The notes under the pieces: generated by a model | The model's database searches: none | Told to the model about the DNA's origin: nothing | The model's input: only the letters and a program-made list of their open reading frames with translations | In this document: one piece after another, positions 7,306 through 13,443 of the stretch | How the letters are laid out: every line of letters starts with the position of its first letter | Numbering within the stretch: position 1 is the stretch's first letter | DNA from: an uncultured bacterium | GTDB lineage: Bacteria > Verrucomicrobiota > Lentisphaeria > Victivallales > UBA1829 | Length of the DNA: 13,443 nt | Assembly (NCBI GenBank): GCA_900549045.1 | Contig: URNE01000020.1 | Coordinates: 1 to 13,443, forward strand | Direction of reading: 5' to 3' | Position numbers and translations under genes: made by a program

Positions 7306-8622
7306 TTATTTCAGCGCCGCGCTTCGGCGCAGGAAGCCCGCGCCGAAGCGTTCGAATGCGGCGCGTTCCAGAGCTTCCCGGTGGCGCGGATGCGCAATGC
7401 TGATAAGCAGCGCGGCGCGTTCCTGAAGCGTTTTGCCGTACAGATTGACAACGCCGTATTCGGTCGCCACGTAGTGTACGAGGTGGCGCGGCGTGGCGAT
7501 GCCGGCGCCCTGTTTGAGAAAGGGAACGATTTTGCTTTCCGCTTTTCCTGTTTCCGAAGCAATGGCGATGATCGCTTTTCCGCCTTTGGAGCGCGACGCT
7601 CCGTAGATGAAGTCGAGCTGGCCGCCGACGCCGGAATACATATAGGGTCCGAGCGAATCGGCGCAGACCTGACCGGTGAGGTCGATTTCGAGTGCGGAGT
7701 TGATGGCAACGACATTGTCGTTCCGGGCAATGATGAAGGGATCGTTCGTGTAGCCGATGTCCTTCATGAGAACGAGCGGGTTGTTGTCGATGAAATCATA
7801 GAATTTCTGGGAGCCCATCATGAAGCTTGTGACGAGCTTGCCGCGGTCGATTTGTTTGCGGGCGCCGTTGATGACGCCTTCTTCGACGAGGGGCATGACG
7901 TTGTCTGAGAACATTTCCGTATGGATTCCGAGGTCGACATGATCCTTCAGCGAGGAGAGAATGGCGTTCGGAATGGATCCGATGCCCATTTGGAGGCAGG
8001 CGCCGTTGTCGATAAGTTCCGCGCAGTTGCGGCCGATTGCAAGATCCAGTTCGGTCGGCGGGGGATTGACAATCTCCATGAGCGGGTGATTGTCCATGAC
8101 GGCGTAGTCGATTTTGCTGTAGGGGATCAGGGCGTCGCCGAGGGTTCGGGGGGCGCGTTCGTCCACGACGGCAATGACGGTTTTCGCCATCTCGACGGCG
8201 GCAAGTGTAATGTCGACTGAAACGCCGAGCGAGACGTAGCCGTGCTGGTCGGGCTTGGTGACTTTGATGAGCGCGACGTCGCATTTGAAGACTCCCGAGC
8301 GGTAGAGGGCCTGGGTGTCGCTGAGTCCGACCGGGAGATAGTCGCTGACGCCCTCCCGGATGCTTCTGCGGTTGTTTGCTCCGGCGAAGAACGCATCGGG
8401 GATGAAGACTCCGGCGTAGCGTTCTTCGGTGTAGGGAGCTTTCCCGAAGGTCATGAGCTGGACGATGCGGACGTTTTGCAGTTCGCCGGCGTCGCCGCGG
8501 CGGCAGAGCGCCTCGACGAGGAGTTCGGGCGAATTGGCAAACCCGCTTAAATAAAGAGAGTCGCCGGATTTGATGACGGCGACAGCTTCATCGGGCGAAA
8601 CGACCTGGGGAATTTTTCTCAT
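7306..8622 (-). CDS. Acetyl-CoA hydrolase/transferase family CoA-transferase (4-hydroxybutyrate or butyryl-CoA:acetate type)
   Basis: This cytoplasmic enzyme has 438 residues, the usual length for the family, and starts at ATG 8620-8622. The family moves CoA from an acyl-CoA to acetate or another acid through a glutamyl-CoA intermediate. GIHTEMFSD at 232-240 holds the probable catalytic glutamate (E236, equivalent to the active-site Glu of clostridial 4-hydroxybutyrate CoA-transferase). QMGIGSIPNA at 211-220 and GVGGQLDF at 331-338 are conserved CoA-binding/active-site loops. The C-terminal ATEYGVVNLYGKTLQERA (386-403) is also typical. It follows the Nif11-like gene with only 11 bp between them, so the two are probably co-transcribed. 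No strong Shine-Dalgarno site precedes it; translation may be coupled to the upstream gene. In an anaerobic fermenter it would take part in short-chain fatty acid formation or use. The exact substrate (4-hydroxybutyrate, butyrate, propionate or succinate) cannot be set from the sequence alone. Confidence 0.88.
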   Translation of the reverse strand: MRKIPQVVSPDEAVAVIKSGDSLYLSGFANSPELLVEALCRRGDAGELQNVRIVQLMTFGKAPYTEERYAGVFIPDAFFAGANNRRSIREGVSDYLPVGLSDTQALYRSGVFKCDVALIKVTKPDQHGYVSLGVSVDITLAAVEMAKTVIAVVDERAPRTLGDALIPYSKIDYAVMDNHPLMEIVNPPPTELDLAIGRNCAELIDNGACLQMGIGSIPNAILSSLKDHVDLGIHTEMFSDNVMPLVEEGVINGARKQIDRGKLVTSFMMGSQKFYDFIDNNPLVLMKDIGYTNDPFIIARNDNVVAINSALEIDLTGQVCADSLGPYMYSGVGGQLDFIYGASRSKGGKAIIAIASETGKAESKIVPFLKQGAGIATPRHLVHYVATEYGVVNLYGKTLQERAALLISIAHPRHREALERAAFERFGAGFLRRSAALK

Positions 8623-8633
8623 GAGCGGGATTC

Positions 8634-8921
8634 TCAGATGCTGCGGAACCAGCCGGTGACGTTTTCGACGGCTTTCGGGTTGCCCGTCGCCACTTCGTCG
8701 CGGTAGAATCCGACGACTTCGTGTTCGAGTTCTTCGGAGGTCATTTTCTTTCCGGTGAGTTCGCCGACGATTTTGAGAAGGTCGTGCCGGGTGAAATCAT
8801 AATTGTCTTTTTTGATGATTTCTTTGATTGCATCGACGGATTCGGCTTTTCCGAGGCTTGCCTGGAATTCTTCGTCTGCCATCAGTCTCATGCAGAATGC
8901 TCTGGCGCTTTCAACGGACAT
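8634..8921 (-). CDS. Nif11-leader-like small protein
   Basis: The product has 95 residues, with ATG at 8919-8921 and AGGAGA (8928-8933) six nt upstream. The N-terminal half (MSVESARAFCMRLMADEEFQ, then helical to a YDFTRHDLL segment at 41-49) has the pattern of the Nif11 domain: MS-x-ESA-x-AF, a DEEF segment, then YDFT before a final helix. Nif11-type proteins are known as leader regions of ribosomal peptide precursors, but many stand alone with unknown roles. Here SEELEHEVVG at 62-71 resembles the end of a Nif11 leader, yet no double-Gly cleavage site is present. The remaining 24 residues (71-95) have no Cys and few Ser/Thr, so they do not look like a lanthipeptide core. No maturation enzyme or exporter lies nearby. 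It is the first gene of an operon with the CoA-transferase; a regulatory or accessory role for that enzyme is possible but unproven. Confidence 0.72.
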   Translation of the reverse strand: MSVESARAFCMRLMADEEFQASLGKAESVDAIKEIIKKDNYDFTRHDLLKIVGELTGKKMTSEELEHEVVGFYRDEVATGNPKAVENVTGWFRSI

Positions 8922-8955
8922 GTGAGTTCTCCTGTTAGTTTTTTGTTATGACGGT

Positions 8956-8984
8956 AAAATAACCGCATTCGCGGATAAATTCAA
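8956..8984 (-). promoter_or_regulatory. Sigma-70-like promoter for the Nif11-like/CoA-transferase operon
   Basis: On the minus strand, TTGAAT (8979-8984) and TATTTT (8956-8961) are separated by exactly 17 bp and lie 35 bp upstream of the Nif11-like ATG. Each hexamer matches 4 of 6 consensus bases. The spacer contains a small CCGC-GAAT-GCGG inverted repeat (8963-8974), which could be an operator-like element or a weak end signal for the CNNM operon that stops at 9002. Confidence 0.5.
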
Positions 8985-9001
8985 ATGCTGTTGACGGAAA
9001 A

Positions 9002-9979
9002 TCAGCCAAAAAGTTTGCGCGCAAGGTCGAACGAGGTGAATATGCCGGTCTGTGTCCCGTCTGCGTCAAGAACCGCAAACATGGCGGAATCGGTTCCTTT
9101 GGTCTGCTTCAGAGCTTCGCCGAGCGGAGTTGAGGCGGGAATTCCGATCAGAGGGAGCATGCATTCCGCCGCATTGCGCCGGGTCCACTCCTCTTCGCGG
9201 ATTGCGAACATGGCATGATAGGCGGAGAAGACTCCGATCCACTTTCCGGTTCTGTCATCGCGGACGGGGAATTTCGAGAGCTGTTTTTCGAGGCAGAGAT
9301 TCATTGCATCACGGACCGGGAGCGCGGCGGAGACGGCGATTACGCGGCTTGTCGGTTTTGCAATGTCCGCGATGGTGGCGGAGTGAAAGCCGATGGCGTT
9401 GTCGAGCAGGGCGGCGGCTTCCGCGGGCAGTCCTCCTCCGTTTTCGCTCTCGCGCAGGAAAAGTTTCAGGTCTTCGCGCATCAGAGCGGAACGGGTCTCG
9501 TTGGTGTCGCTTTTTTTCGCAATCTTCCGGCTGAGGAAGCTTGTGAAGGCGTCGAAGAGACGAACCGGAATATAGAGAATGTGATAGGTCCCGTAGAGAA
9601 TCCAGATGATTTTCGCACAGCGGCTGCAGGGCGCCTGGCGGAAATAGCTTTTGGGAATGATTTCGCAGATCAGCATGGATATGCTGAGGACGCATGTCAT
9701 GGCAAGCAGTCCGGCGGCGGAGGAGAGCCCGGCGCTCTCCGCGAATTTTTTCGCCGCGAGCGATGCGCAGACAACGCTGATGTTCACTCCCAGGAGGCTT
9801 GTCGAGATCATCACGCCAGGGTTGTCGAGAAAGAAGAGAATCATTTTTGCCGCGCGGCTTCCGTTTTCGTACGCGTGTTCGATGCGCGGACGGCGGATCG
9901 AGATCATGCCTGTTTCGAGCCCGGCGAAAACGCCCTGCATGAGAATGAAGAAAACAAGGAATGTGAAGCTTGTCAGCAT
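9002..9979 (-). CDS. CNNM/CBS-domain membrane protein, short form lacking the CorC_HlyC domain
   Basis: I start this gene at ATG 9977-9979, giving 325 residues. AGGAAGGAG (9987-9995) lies 7 nt before it and the next residues form the first membrane helix (LTSFTFLVFFILMQGVFAG). The frame is open for 40 more codons upstream, but those are Arg/His-rich and overlap the end of the preceding gene. The CNNM (DUF21) domain covers about 1-160, with helices near 3-20, 58-75, 90-106 and 123-140. CEIIPK at 105-110 corresponds to the family motif GEIIPK with the first Gly replaced by Cys. A CBS pair follows (about 200-323, with KFPVRDDRTGKWIGVF and FAVLDADGTQTGIFTSFDLA). The protein ends there, without the C-terminal CorC_HlyC domain. 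The family is linked to magnesium/cobalt transport or resistance; the transported ion here is unknown. It overlaps the upstream paralogue by 7 bp, indicating translational coupling. Confidence 0.82.
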   Translation of the reverse strand: MLTSFTFLVFFILMQGVFAGLETGMISIRRPRIEHAYENGSRAAKMILFFLDNPGVMISTSLLGVNISVVCASLAAKKFAESAGLSSAAGLLAMTCVLSISMLICEIIPKSYFRQAPCSRCAKIIWILYGTYHILYIPVRLFDAFTSFLSRKIAKKSDTNETRSALMREDLKLFLRESENGGGLPAEAAALLDNAIGFHSATIADIAKPTSRVIAVSAALPVRDAMNLCLEKQLSKFPVRDDRTGKWIGVFSAYHAMFAIREEEWTRRNAAECMLPLIGIPASTPLGEALKQTKGTDSAMFAVLDADGTQTGIFTSFDLARKLFG

Positions 9980-11280
9980 GCGATGGCTCCTTCCTGCGGA
10001 TCGGCGGACTCTTTGGCTTCGTTCCGGATGCGCGAGAATTCGATTTTCGATGCGCGGTTGCCCAGCGTCTCCAGAATGCGGATGCGGAAGCCGTCGCATT
10101 CCACTTCATCGTCTTTGACGGGAAGGGTTCCGGCGAGTTCGCAGAAAACGCCGTTCAGGGTGGCGGATTCAAATTCCCGTCCGGGACGCCATCCGGTGTC
10201 GTCCATAACGCATTCGATCGGCGTCAGTCCGTCGTAGAGCCAGACATTCTGTTTTGACATCAGCGGTTCGGTCGGCAGACTCTTCTCGCCGCCGATGACG
10301 TTTCCGGTCAGCGCGGCGTAGATGCATGCGCGGGAGATGAGACCGACGGTGACGCCGTATTCATCGGAGACGAGAGCGGCGGCAATTTTTTTCGTGTTCA
10401 GGGTCCGCAACGCGTGAATGACGGTTGCCTGTTCGGGAATGAACACTGCTTCGCGCACGATTCCGCTGGTGAGCCATCGGGAGCGGCGGTCCGGGGAGAG
10501 CGCAAAGAAATCGTGCGACGGCATCAGGCGCGATGCCGTCTCCATGTTTTTGTTTCCGACGAGCGAATACATGTATTTGCGGCTGAAGAGCAGCTCCTGA
10601 ATCTCCTTCGCGGCGGAGTCGCTGCGGATGAACCCGAGCGAATTGACGGGGAGCATGATTTCGGAGACTTCGCGCGCGCAGAAGTCGAGGGTTTCTTTCA
10701 GCAGTTCCTTTTCCGCTCCGGAGAATGCTCCGTTGCGGGTGCAGGTGTCGATGTAGGAATCGAACTCCTCGTGGGTGAGCGGAACCGATTTGCGGCGTCC
10801 GAGAATGTCAAGAATCCTGTTGCAGATTTTTTCCGCGCACCAGACGACGGGGAAGAGAATTGTACGCATGAAGCAGACGGGCGCGGCGACGATTTTCGAC
10901 CACGGATCGCAGTAGACGTACGCGAGGGTCATCGGGGTGATTTCGCCGAACAGCAGCAGAATCAGAATGCCGACGACTGCGGAGGCCGCGGTTGCCGCAA
11001 CCCCGGTCAGTCCTGTGCCGTGGATCACCGTGTCGTTCAGCATGGAAATGCAGCTGTTGACGAACATGTTCGAGAGAATGATGGAAACGAGCGTGCGGTT
11101 GTAGTTGTCCAGAAGAAAATAAATTCTCCGCTTTGCGGGGGAGGGATCATCCTTGTAAGCCGCGACCTTTGCGCGTCCGAGCGAGAAAAGCGCCATTTCG
11201 CAGCTGGAGAAAAATGCGGAGCCTGCGATCAGCACGATCAGCAGAAGAATTTGCAGAATCAGAAATAAATAACCGTCCAT
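9973..11280 (-). CDS. HlyC/CorC-type CNNM-CBS-CorC membrane protein
   Basis: The product has 435 residues, starting at ATG 11278-11280. The CNNM domain (about 1-160) has hydrophobic segments near 4-25, 63-80, 94-111 and 128-150. SAFFSSCEMALFSLGRAKV at 21-39 matches the first family motif, with the common SxxE as SSCEMA. FGEITPMTLA at 111-120 is the GEIxPK region, with Met where Lys is usual. A CBS pair lies at about 205-330 and contains SDEYGVTVGLIS (305-316), the DEYG signature of the HlyC/CorC family. The C-terminal CorC_HlyC (TerC-associated) domain is at about 345-418. These proteins are linked to magnesium/cobalt efflux or homeostasis, with CBS domains sensing nucleotides. It is the first gene of a two-gene operon and overlaps the shorter paralogue. 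Its AGGAGG is 21 nt upstream of the start, which is unusually far. Confidence 0.87.
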   Translation of the reverse strand: MDGYLFLILQILLLIVLIAGSAFFSSCEMALFSLGRAKVAAYKDDPSPAKRRIYFLLDNYNRTLVSIILSNMFVNSCISMLNDTVIHGTGLTGVAATAASAVVGILILLLFGEITPMTLAYVYCDPWSKIVAAPVCFMRTILFPVVWCAEKICNRILDILGRRKSVPLTHEEFDSYIDTCTRNGAFSGAEKELLKETLDFCAREVSEIMLPVNSLGFIRSDSAAKEIQELLFSRKYMYSLVGNKNMETASRLMPSHDFFALSPDRRSRWLTSGIVREAVFIPEQATVIHALRTLNTKKIAAALVSDEYGVTVGLISRACIYAALTGNVIGGEKSLPTEPLMSKQNVWLYDGLTPIECVMDDTGWRPGREFESATLNGVFCELAGTLPVKDDEVECDGFRIRILETLGNRASKIEFSRIRNEAKESADPQEGAIAC

Positions 11281-11290
11281 ACAGTGCCGT

Positions 11291-11307
11291 TTCCGGCGGA
11301 ACCTCCT
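11291..11307 (-). promoter_or_regulatory. Distant Shine-Dalgarno site with a small hairpin before the CNNM start
   Basis: A perfect AGGAGG (11302-11307) is 21 nt from ATG 11278-11280. Directly after it, TTCC-GCC-GGAA (11291-11301) can fold into a 4-bp hairpin. If folded, it would leave an effective spacing of about 10 nt. There is no closer ribosome site and no in-frame start codon nearer to AGGAGG. Confidence 0.4.
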
Positions 11308-11328
11308 GAATGAGTTGTAAATCTGCTT

Positions 11329-11357
11329 AATATAACAGGGTCGCCGGAAAATTGCAA
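11329..11357 (-). promoter_or_regulatory. Sigma-70-like promoter for the CNNM operon
   Basis: On the minus strand, TTGCAA (11352-11357) and TATATT (11329-11334) are separated by 17 bp, which is optimal. The -10 matches 5 of 6 consensus bases and sits about 49 bp upstream of the CNNM start, giving an untranslated leader of roughly 40 nt. It lies only 25 bp beyond the stop of the HTH gene, so that gene and the CNNM operon probably have separate transcripts. Confidence 0.6.
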
Positions 11358-11381
11358 ATATGGAACGGCTGTTTTTTTGTT

Positions 11382-11732
11382 TTATGTATTGAGAGCCGGT
11401 TTTTCGGGAGCGGAGGCGAGGTGAATACGGATTTCGGGCGGGGCGTATTCGGCGTCTTCCTCCTTGCGGTAGCCGCGGGCGCGGAGTCTGGTGGAGGCGT
11501 AGAACCGCAGAAGGGAGCGGTCGCCTTCGAGAATCAGTTTCTGAATCTGTTCCTCTGCGAGGTCGTCGAATTCTTCGCGGAGGGAGACTATCAGCTCTCC
11601 GGCATCGGGATTGGCGCGGATGAAATCGTAAAGCGAAGAGCGCGGGACCGCGAGTTTGCGGGCGATGGCGCTGATGTTGCCGTAAGTTCCCCGCGCCGCT
11701 TTGCGGAAGGCGGAAAGAGTCAGTGGTTTCAT
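11382..11732 (-). CDS. Helix-turn-helix protein resembling phage small-terminase subunits
   Basis: This frame encodes 116 residues from ATG 11730-11732, behind GAGGAG with about 5 nt spacing. Residues about 18-40 (GNISAIARKLAVPRSSLYDF) form a clear HTH with the pattern used by Fis-like and phage terminase small-subunit DNA-binding domains. The following segment has a DLAEEQIQ ... EGD ... RFYASTRLRARGY pattern (57-88), which I recall from small-terminase-like proteins, where it often reads as AE--L---I--GD---I-F-L-T-GK-RGY. The C-terminal 28 residues are Pro/Ala/Glu-rich and probably flexible. No signal peptide is present. No large terminase, portal, integrase or other phage gene is nearby, so this may be a domesticated remnant now acting as a DNA-binding regulator. 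It diverges from the SurA/PpiD-like gene and could control the shared region. The function is uncertain; the HTH itself is well supported. Confidence 0.7.
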   Translation of the reverse strand: MKPLTLSAFRKAARGTYGNISAIARKLAVPRSSLYDFIRANPDAGELIVSLREEFDDLAEEQIQKLILEGDRSLLRFYASTRLRARGYRKEEDAEYAPPEIRIHLASAPEKPALNT

Positions 11733-11787
11733 GAAATCTCCTCTCGTTTTTTACGGAGGGAAAGAGGTGTCAACCGTAAAGATTGCA

Positions 11788-11834
11788 TTTTTTTTGTTTT
11801 TGCGCTTGCAGAAACGGAAAAGCTGTATTAGATT
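11788..11834 (+). promoter_or_regulatory. Promoter and T-rich upstream tract for the SurA/PpiD-like gene
   Basis: TTGCAG (11806-11811) and TAGATT (11829-11834) are 17 bp apart, about 50 bp upstream of ATG 11885. The -35 is weak (3 of 6) and the -10 fair (4 of 6). A tract of eight T, one G and five T (11788-11801) lies immediately upstream, where an UP-like element would stimulate a weak promoter. The rest of the approximately 150-bp divergent gap shows no other clear element. Confidence 0.45.
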
Positions 11835-11884
11835 ATCGGACTTATGAAGCAAAAAAGAGAAAATCATCATATAAAGGAACAACC

Positions 11885-13443
11885 ATGGTCATTTCCAAAA
11901 TGAACAATGTGCTTGTCAAGCACAGCCGCATTCTGTTCGGCTTATTCACGGCCGTCATCATCATTTCGTTCGTCTGGTTTTTCACGCCCGGAGCGAGCGG
12001 AAACATTCTTTTCGGAACGAATCCTATGTCTCCAAACGCCGTCGTGGGCTCGGTGTTTGAAAAGGACATCACCCGCGGCGAACTGATGGATATGGTTCGC
12101 GACTACACTCTGCTTGTGGCGGCGAACTCCGGTGTGAAACCCGCTATGAACGGTCTCGACGAGCGGCAGATCGAGGAGGCGTTCCAGAGAGCGGTTCTGA
12201 TCTCCGTCGCAAAACAGATGGGAATTACGGTTCCTGCGGAACGCGTCGGCGAATACCTCCGGGCTTTTCCCGCGTTCGCCGGAGCGGACGGCAAGTTCAG
12301 CGCGGAAAAGTTCCAGACGTATGAAAAAGAGATGCTTCAGCCGCTGGGCTACAACGCTCTCGACCTGGACAATGCGGTCCGCAATCTGCTGACCATCATT
12401 GCGCTTTCCTCCGCGGTAGGAAATGACGTTGTCGTGACACGGAACGAAGTCGCCGATTTCGAACGCGCGATCCTCGAAAAAATCAGCGTCAAAACCGTTC
12501 TCTTCCCGTTTGATGCCATGAAGAAGCAGCTCAACCCGTCCGAAGCCGAACTCCAGGCGTTCCACAAGGCGAATCCGCAGCTCTTCATGACTCTTCCGCA
12601 GTTCAAGGCGAAAGTGGTCCGCTTCAACTACAACAGCTACATGGATCAGGTCAAGCTTGCACCGGATGCCGTGAAGAAATATTATGATTCCCACAAAGCG
12701 GAATTCACAAAGAACGGCAAGACCGCGCCGCTCGCATCCGTCACAAAACAGATTGCCGAGAAGCTGAAAAAGGCGGAAGCTGTCAAACTCGCCCGCAAAG
12801 CCGGACGCGATTTCCGCGAGGCGCTCTATGATGCGACCGCGGAGGTTGACGCCGCCGGATACGCCGCCGCATTCGTGCAGTGCGCCGCGGCAAACAAGCT
12901 CGCCGTTGCGGAGAGCGGATGGTTCAATGCGGAATCGTCCGGCATGGACAACGTCGGCCGCGAGCCGCGTCTGGTGGAAGCTGTCGTGAGCCTTCCGGAG
13001 CGTTCCCCGATCACCAAGACCGTGGAAGGTGAGCGCGCGGTGTTCGTCGCGGTTGTTTCCGACCGGAAAGCCGCCGCTCCTTCCGAGTACAGGACCGTCG
13101 CCGCGAAAGTCCGCGAAGCATGGCTGAACGGCAAGGCGGTCTCCACGGCGCAGGAAAAGGCGCGCAGCTTCGTTCTTGAGATGAACAAGGCGAAGGATCC
13201 TGCCGCACAGCTTGCCGCGCTTGCCAAAGACGCCGTCGTGAAAGACGTTCCCGCGTTCTCGCAGGAGAATCCGCCGAAGGAGAATGCCGGAATCGTCATG
13301 TCGCTTGCCGACAAGACGGAGACCGGAAAGCTTTCCCGTCCGGTTGATCTTCCGGACGGCGTTTTCATGATTTTCGTTTCCGCCCGCACCGCTCCGGCCG
13401 CGGAGGAAATCGCGAAGCAGAGCGGAAAATTTTCCGAAAGTTA
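11885..13443 (+). CDS. SurA/PpiD-like membrane-anchored periplasmic folding protein (3' end outside window)
   Basis: The frame opens at ATG 11885 with AAAGGA about 7 nt upstream and is unbroken for 519 codons to the window edge. An N-terminal anchor (residues about 16-33, FGLFTAVIIISFVWFF) follows a short basic cytoplasmic segment, as in PpiD. The region from about 48 to 200 has the layout of a SurA_N/PpiD N-terminal chaperone domain: VVGSVFEKDITRGELMDMV, then a helix with FQRAVLISVAKQMGITVPAERV and FSAEKFQTYEKEML. YYDSHKAEF at about 267-275 is typical of the segment before the parvulin insertion in PpiD. It is followed directly by helices (VTKQIAEKLKKAEAVKLARKAG) rather than an obvious parvulin domain, so peptidyl-prolyl isomerase activity is doubtful. 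The role would be holding or folding of newly exported envelope proteins at the inner membrane. Alternative: a lineage-specific chaperone related to PpiD. No stop codon occurs before base 13443. Confidence 0.8.
   Translation, partial: MVISKMNNVLVKHSRILFGLFTAVIIISFVWFFTPGASGNILFGTNPMSPNAVVGSVFEKDITRGELMDMVRDYTLLVAANSGVKPAMNGLDERQIEEAFQRAVLISVAKQMGITVPAERVGEYLRAFPAFAGADGKFSAEKFQTYEKEMLQPLGYNALDLDNAVRNLLTIIALSSAVGNDVVVTRNEVADFERAILEKISVKTVLFPFDAMKKQLNPSEAELQAFHKANPQLFMTLPQFKAKVVRFNYNSYMDQVKLAPDAVKKYYDSHKAEFTKNGKTAPLASVTKQIAEKLKKAEAVKLARKAGRDFREALYDATAEVDAAGYAAAFVQCAAANKLAVAESGWFNAESSGMDNVGREPRLVEAVVSLPERSPITKTVEGERAVFVAVVSDRKAAAPSEYRTVAAKVREAWLNGKAVSTAQEKARSFVLEMNKAKDPAAQLAALAKDAVVKDVPAFSQENPPKENAGIVMSLADKTETGKLSRPVDLPDGVFMIFVSARTAPAAEEIAKQSGKFSES

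Noticed and set aside
8634..8921. Full RiPP biosynthesis cluster around the Nif11-like gene
   Set aside because: No modifying enzyme, peptidase-transporter, double-Gly site or Cys/Ser/Thr-rich core is seen in the window.
9980..10099. Forty-codon N-terminal extension of the shorter CNNM protein
   Set aside because: The extension is Arg/His/Pro-rich, overlaps the preceding gene deeply, and ATG 9979 has a strong ribosome site followed directly by a membrane helix.
9215..11268. Two long plus-strand open frames (9215-10237 and 10414-11268)
   Set aside because: Both are antisense to the CNNM genes, encode compositionally odd products (very acidic, Gly/Ala/Glu-rich) and lack known domains.
11745..11773. 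Perfect TTGACA on the minus strand (11768-11773) as a promoter of the HTH gene
   Set aside because: No acceptable -10 lies at 16-18 bp; the nearest A/T hexamer (TAAAAA) is at 14 bp, so I do not call a promoter.
1..13443. CRISPR array, tRNA/rRNA genes, transposon ends or long direct repeats
   Set aside because: I saw no regularly spaced repeats, no tRNA-like cloverleaf, no transposase and no flanking inverted repeats when reading both strands.

Overview
The window looks like chromosomal DNA from a Gram-negative bacterium of the PVC group, most likely Lentisphaerota (Victivallis-like). The reasons are a moderately high GC content, clear Shine-Dalgarno sites of the AGGAG type, and a pilus-like operon whose order matches the Amuc_1100-1099-1098 set of Akkermansia. 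It also has thrombospondin type-3 calcium repeats in a cell-envelope protein. The taxonomic call is inference from gene content, not a database result. I saw no rRNA, tRNA, CRISPR array, insertion sequence or obvious prophage.

Region 1 (1-7040, + strand) is the downstream end of an envelope/pilus-like operon. It holds the 3' part of an Amuc_1100-like gene and a single-pass membrane protein with a Cys/His cluster and two TSP3-type calcium motifs (Amuc_1099 position). Two secretin paralogues follow in tandem, each with TPR-like repeats in front of the secretin domains. A strong intrinsic terminator closes the operon. The likely picture is an inner-membrane assembly (genes 1 and 2) that connects to an outer-membrane channel made by one or both secretins.

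Region 2 (7041-8990) has one small + strand gene of unknown function that begins 24 bp after the terminator. It converges, with a 3-bp gap, on a two-gene minus-strand operon: a Nif11-leader-like small protein followed by a CoA-transferase of the 4-hydroxybutyrate/butyryl-CoA:acetate type. This operon has a good sigma-70-like promoter at 8956-8984.

Region 3 (9002-11357, - strand) is a two-gene operon of CNNM/CBS (HlyC/CorC-type) membrane proteins with a 7-bp overlap. It has a 17-bp-spaced promoter at 11329-11357. The upstream protein has the full CNNM-CBS-CorC layout, while the downstream one lacks the CorC_HlyC domain.

Region 4 (11382-13443) has a divergent pair: a minus-strand HTH protein resembling phage small-terminase subunits, and a + strand SurA/PpiD-like periplasmic chaperone that runs off the window. 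The approximately 150-bp gap between them holds a promoter and a T-rich tract.
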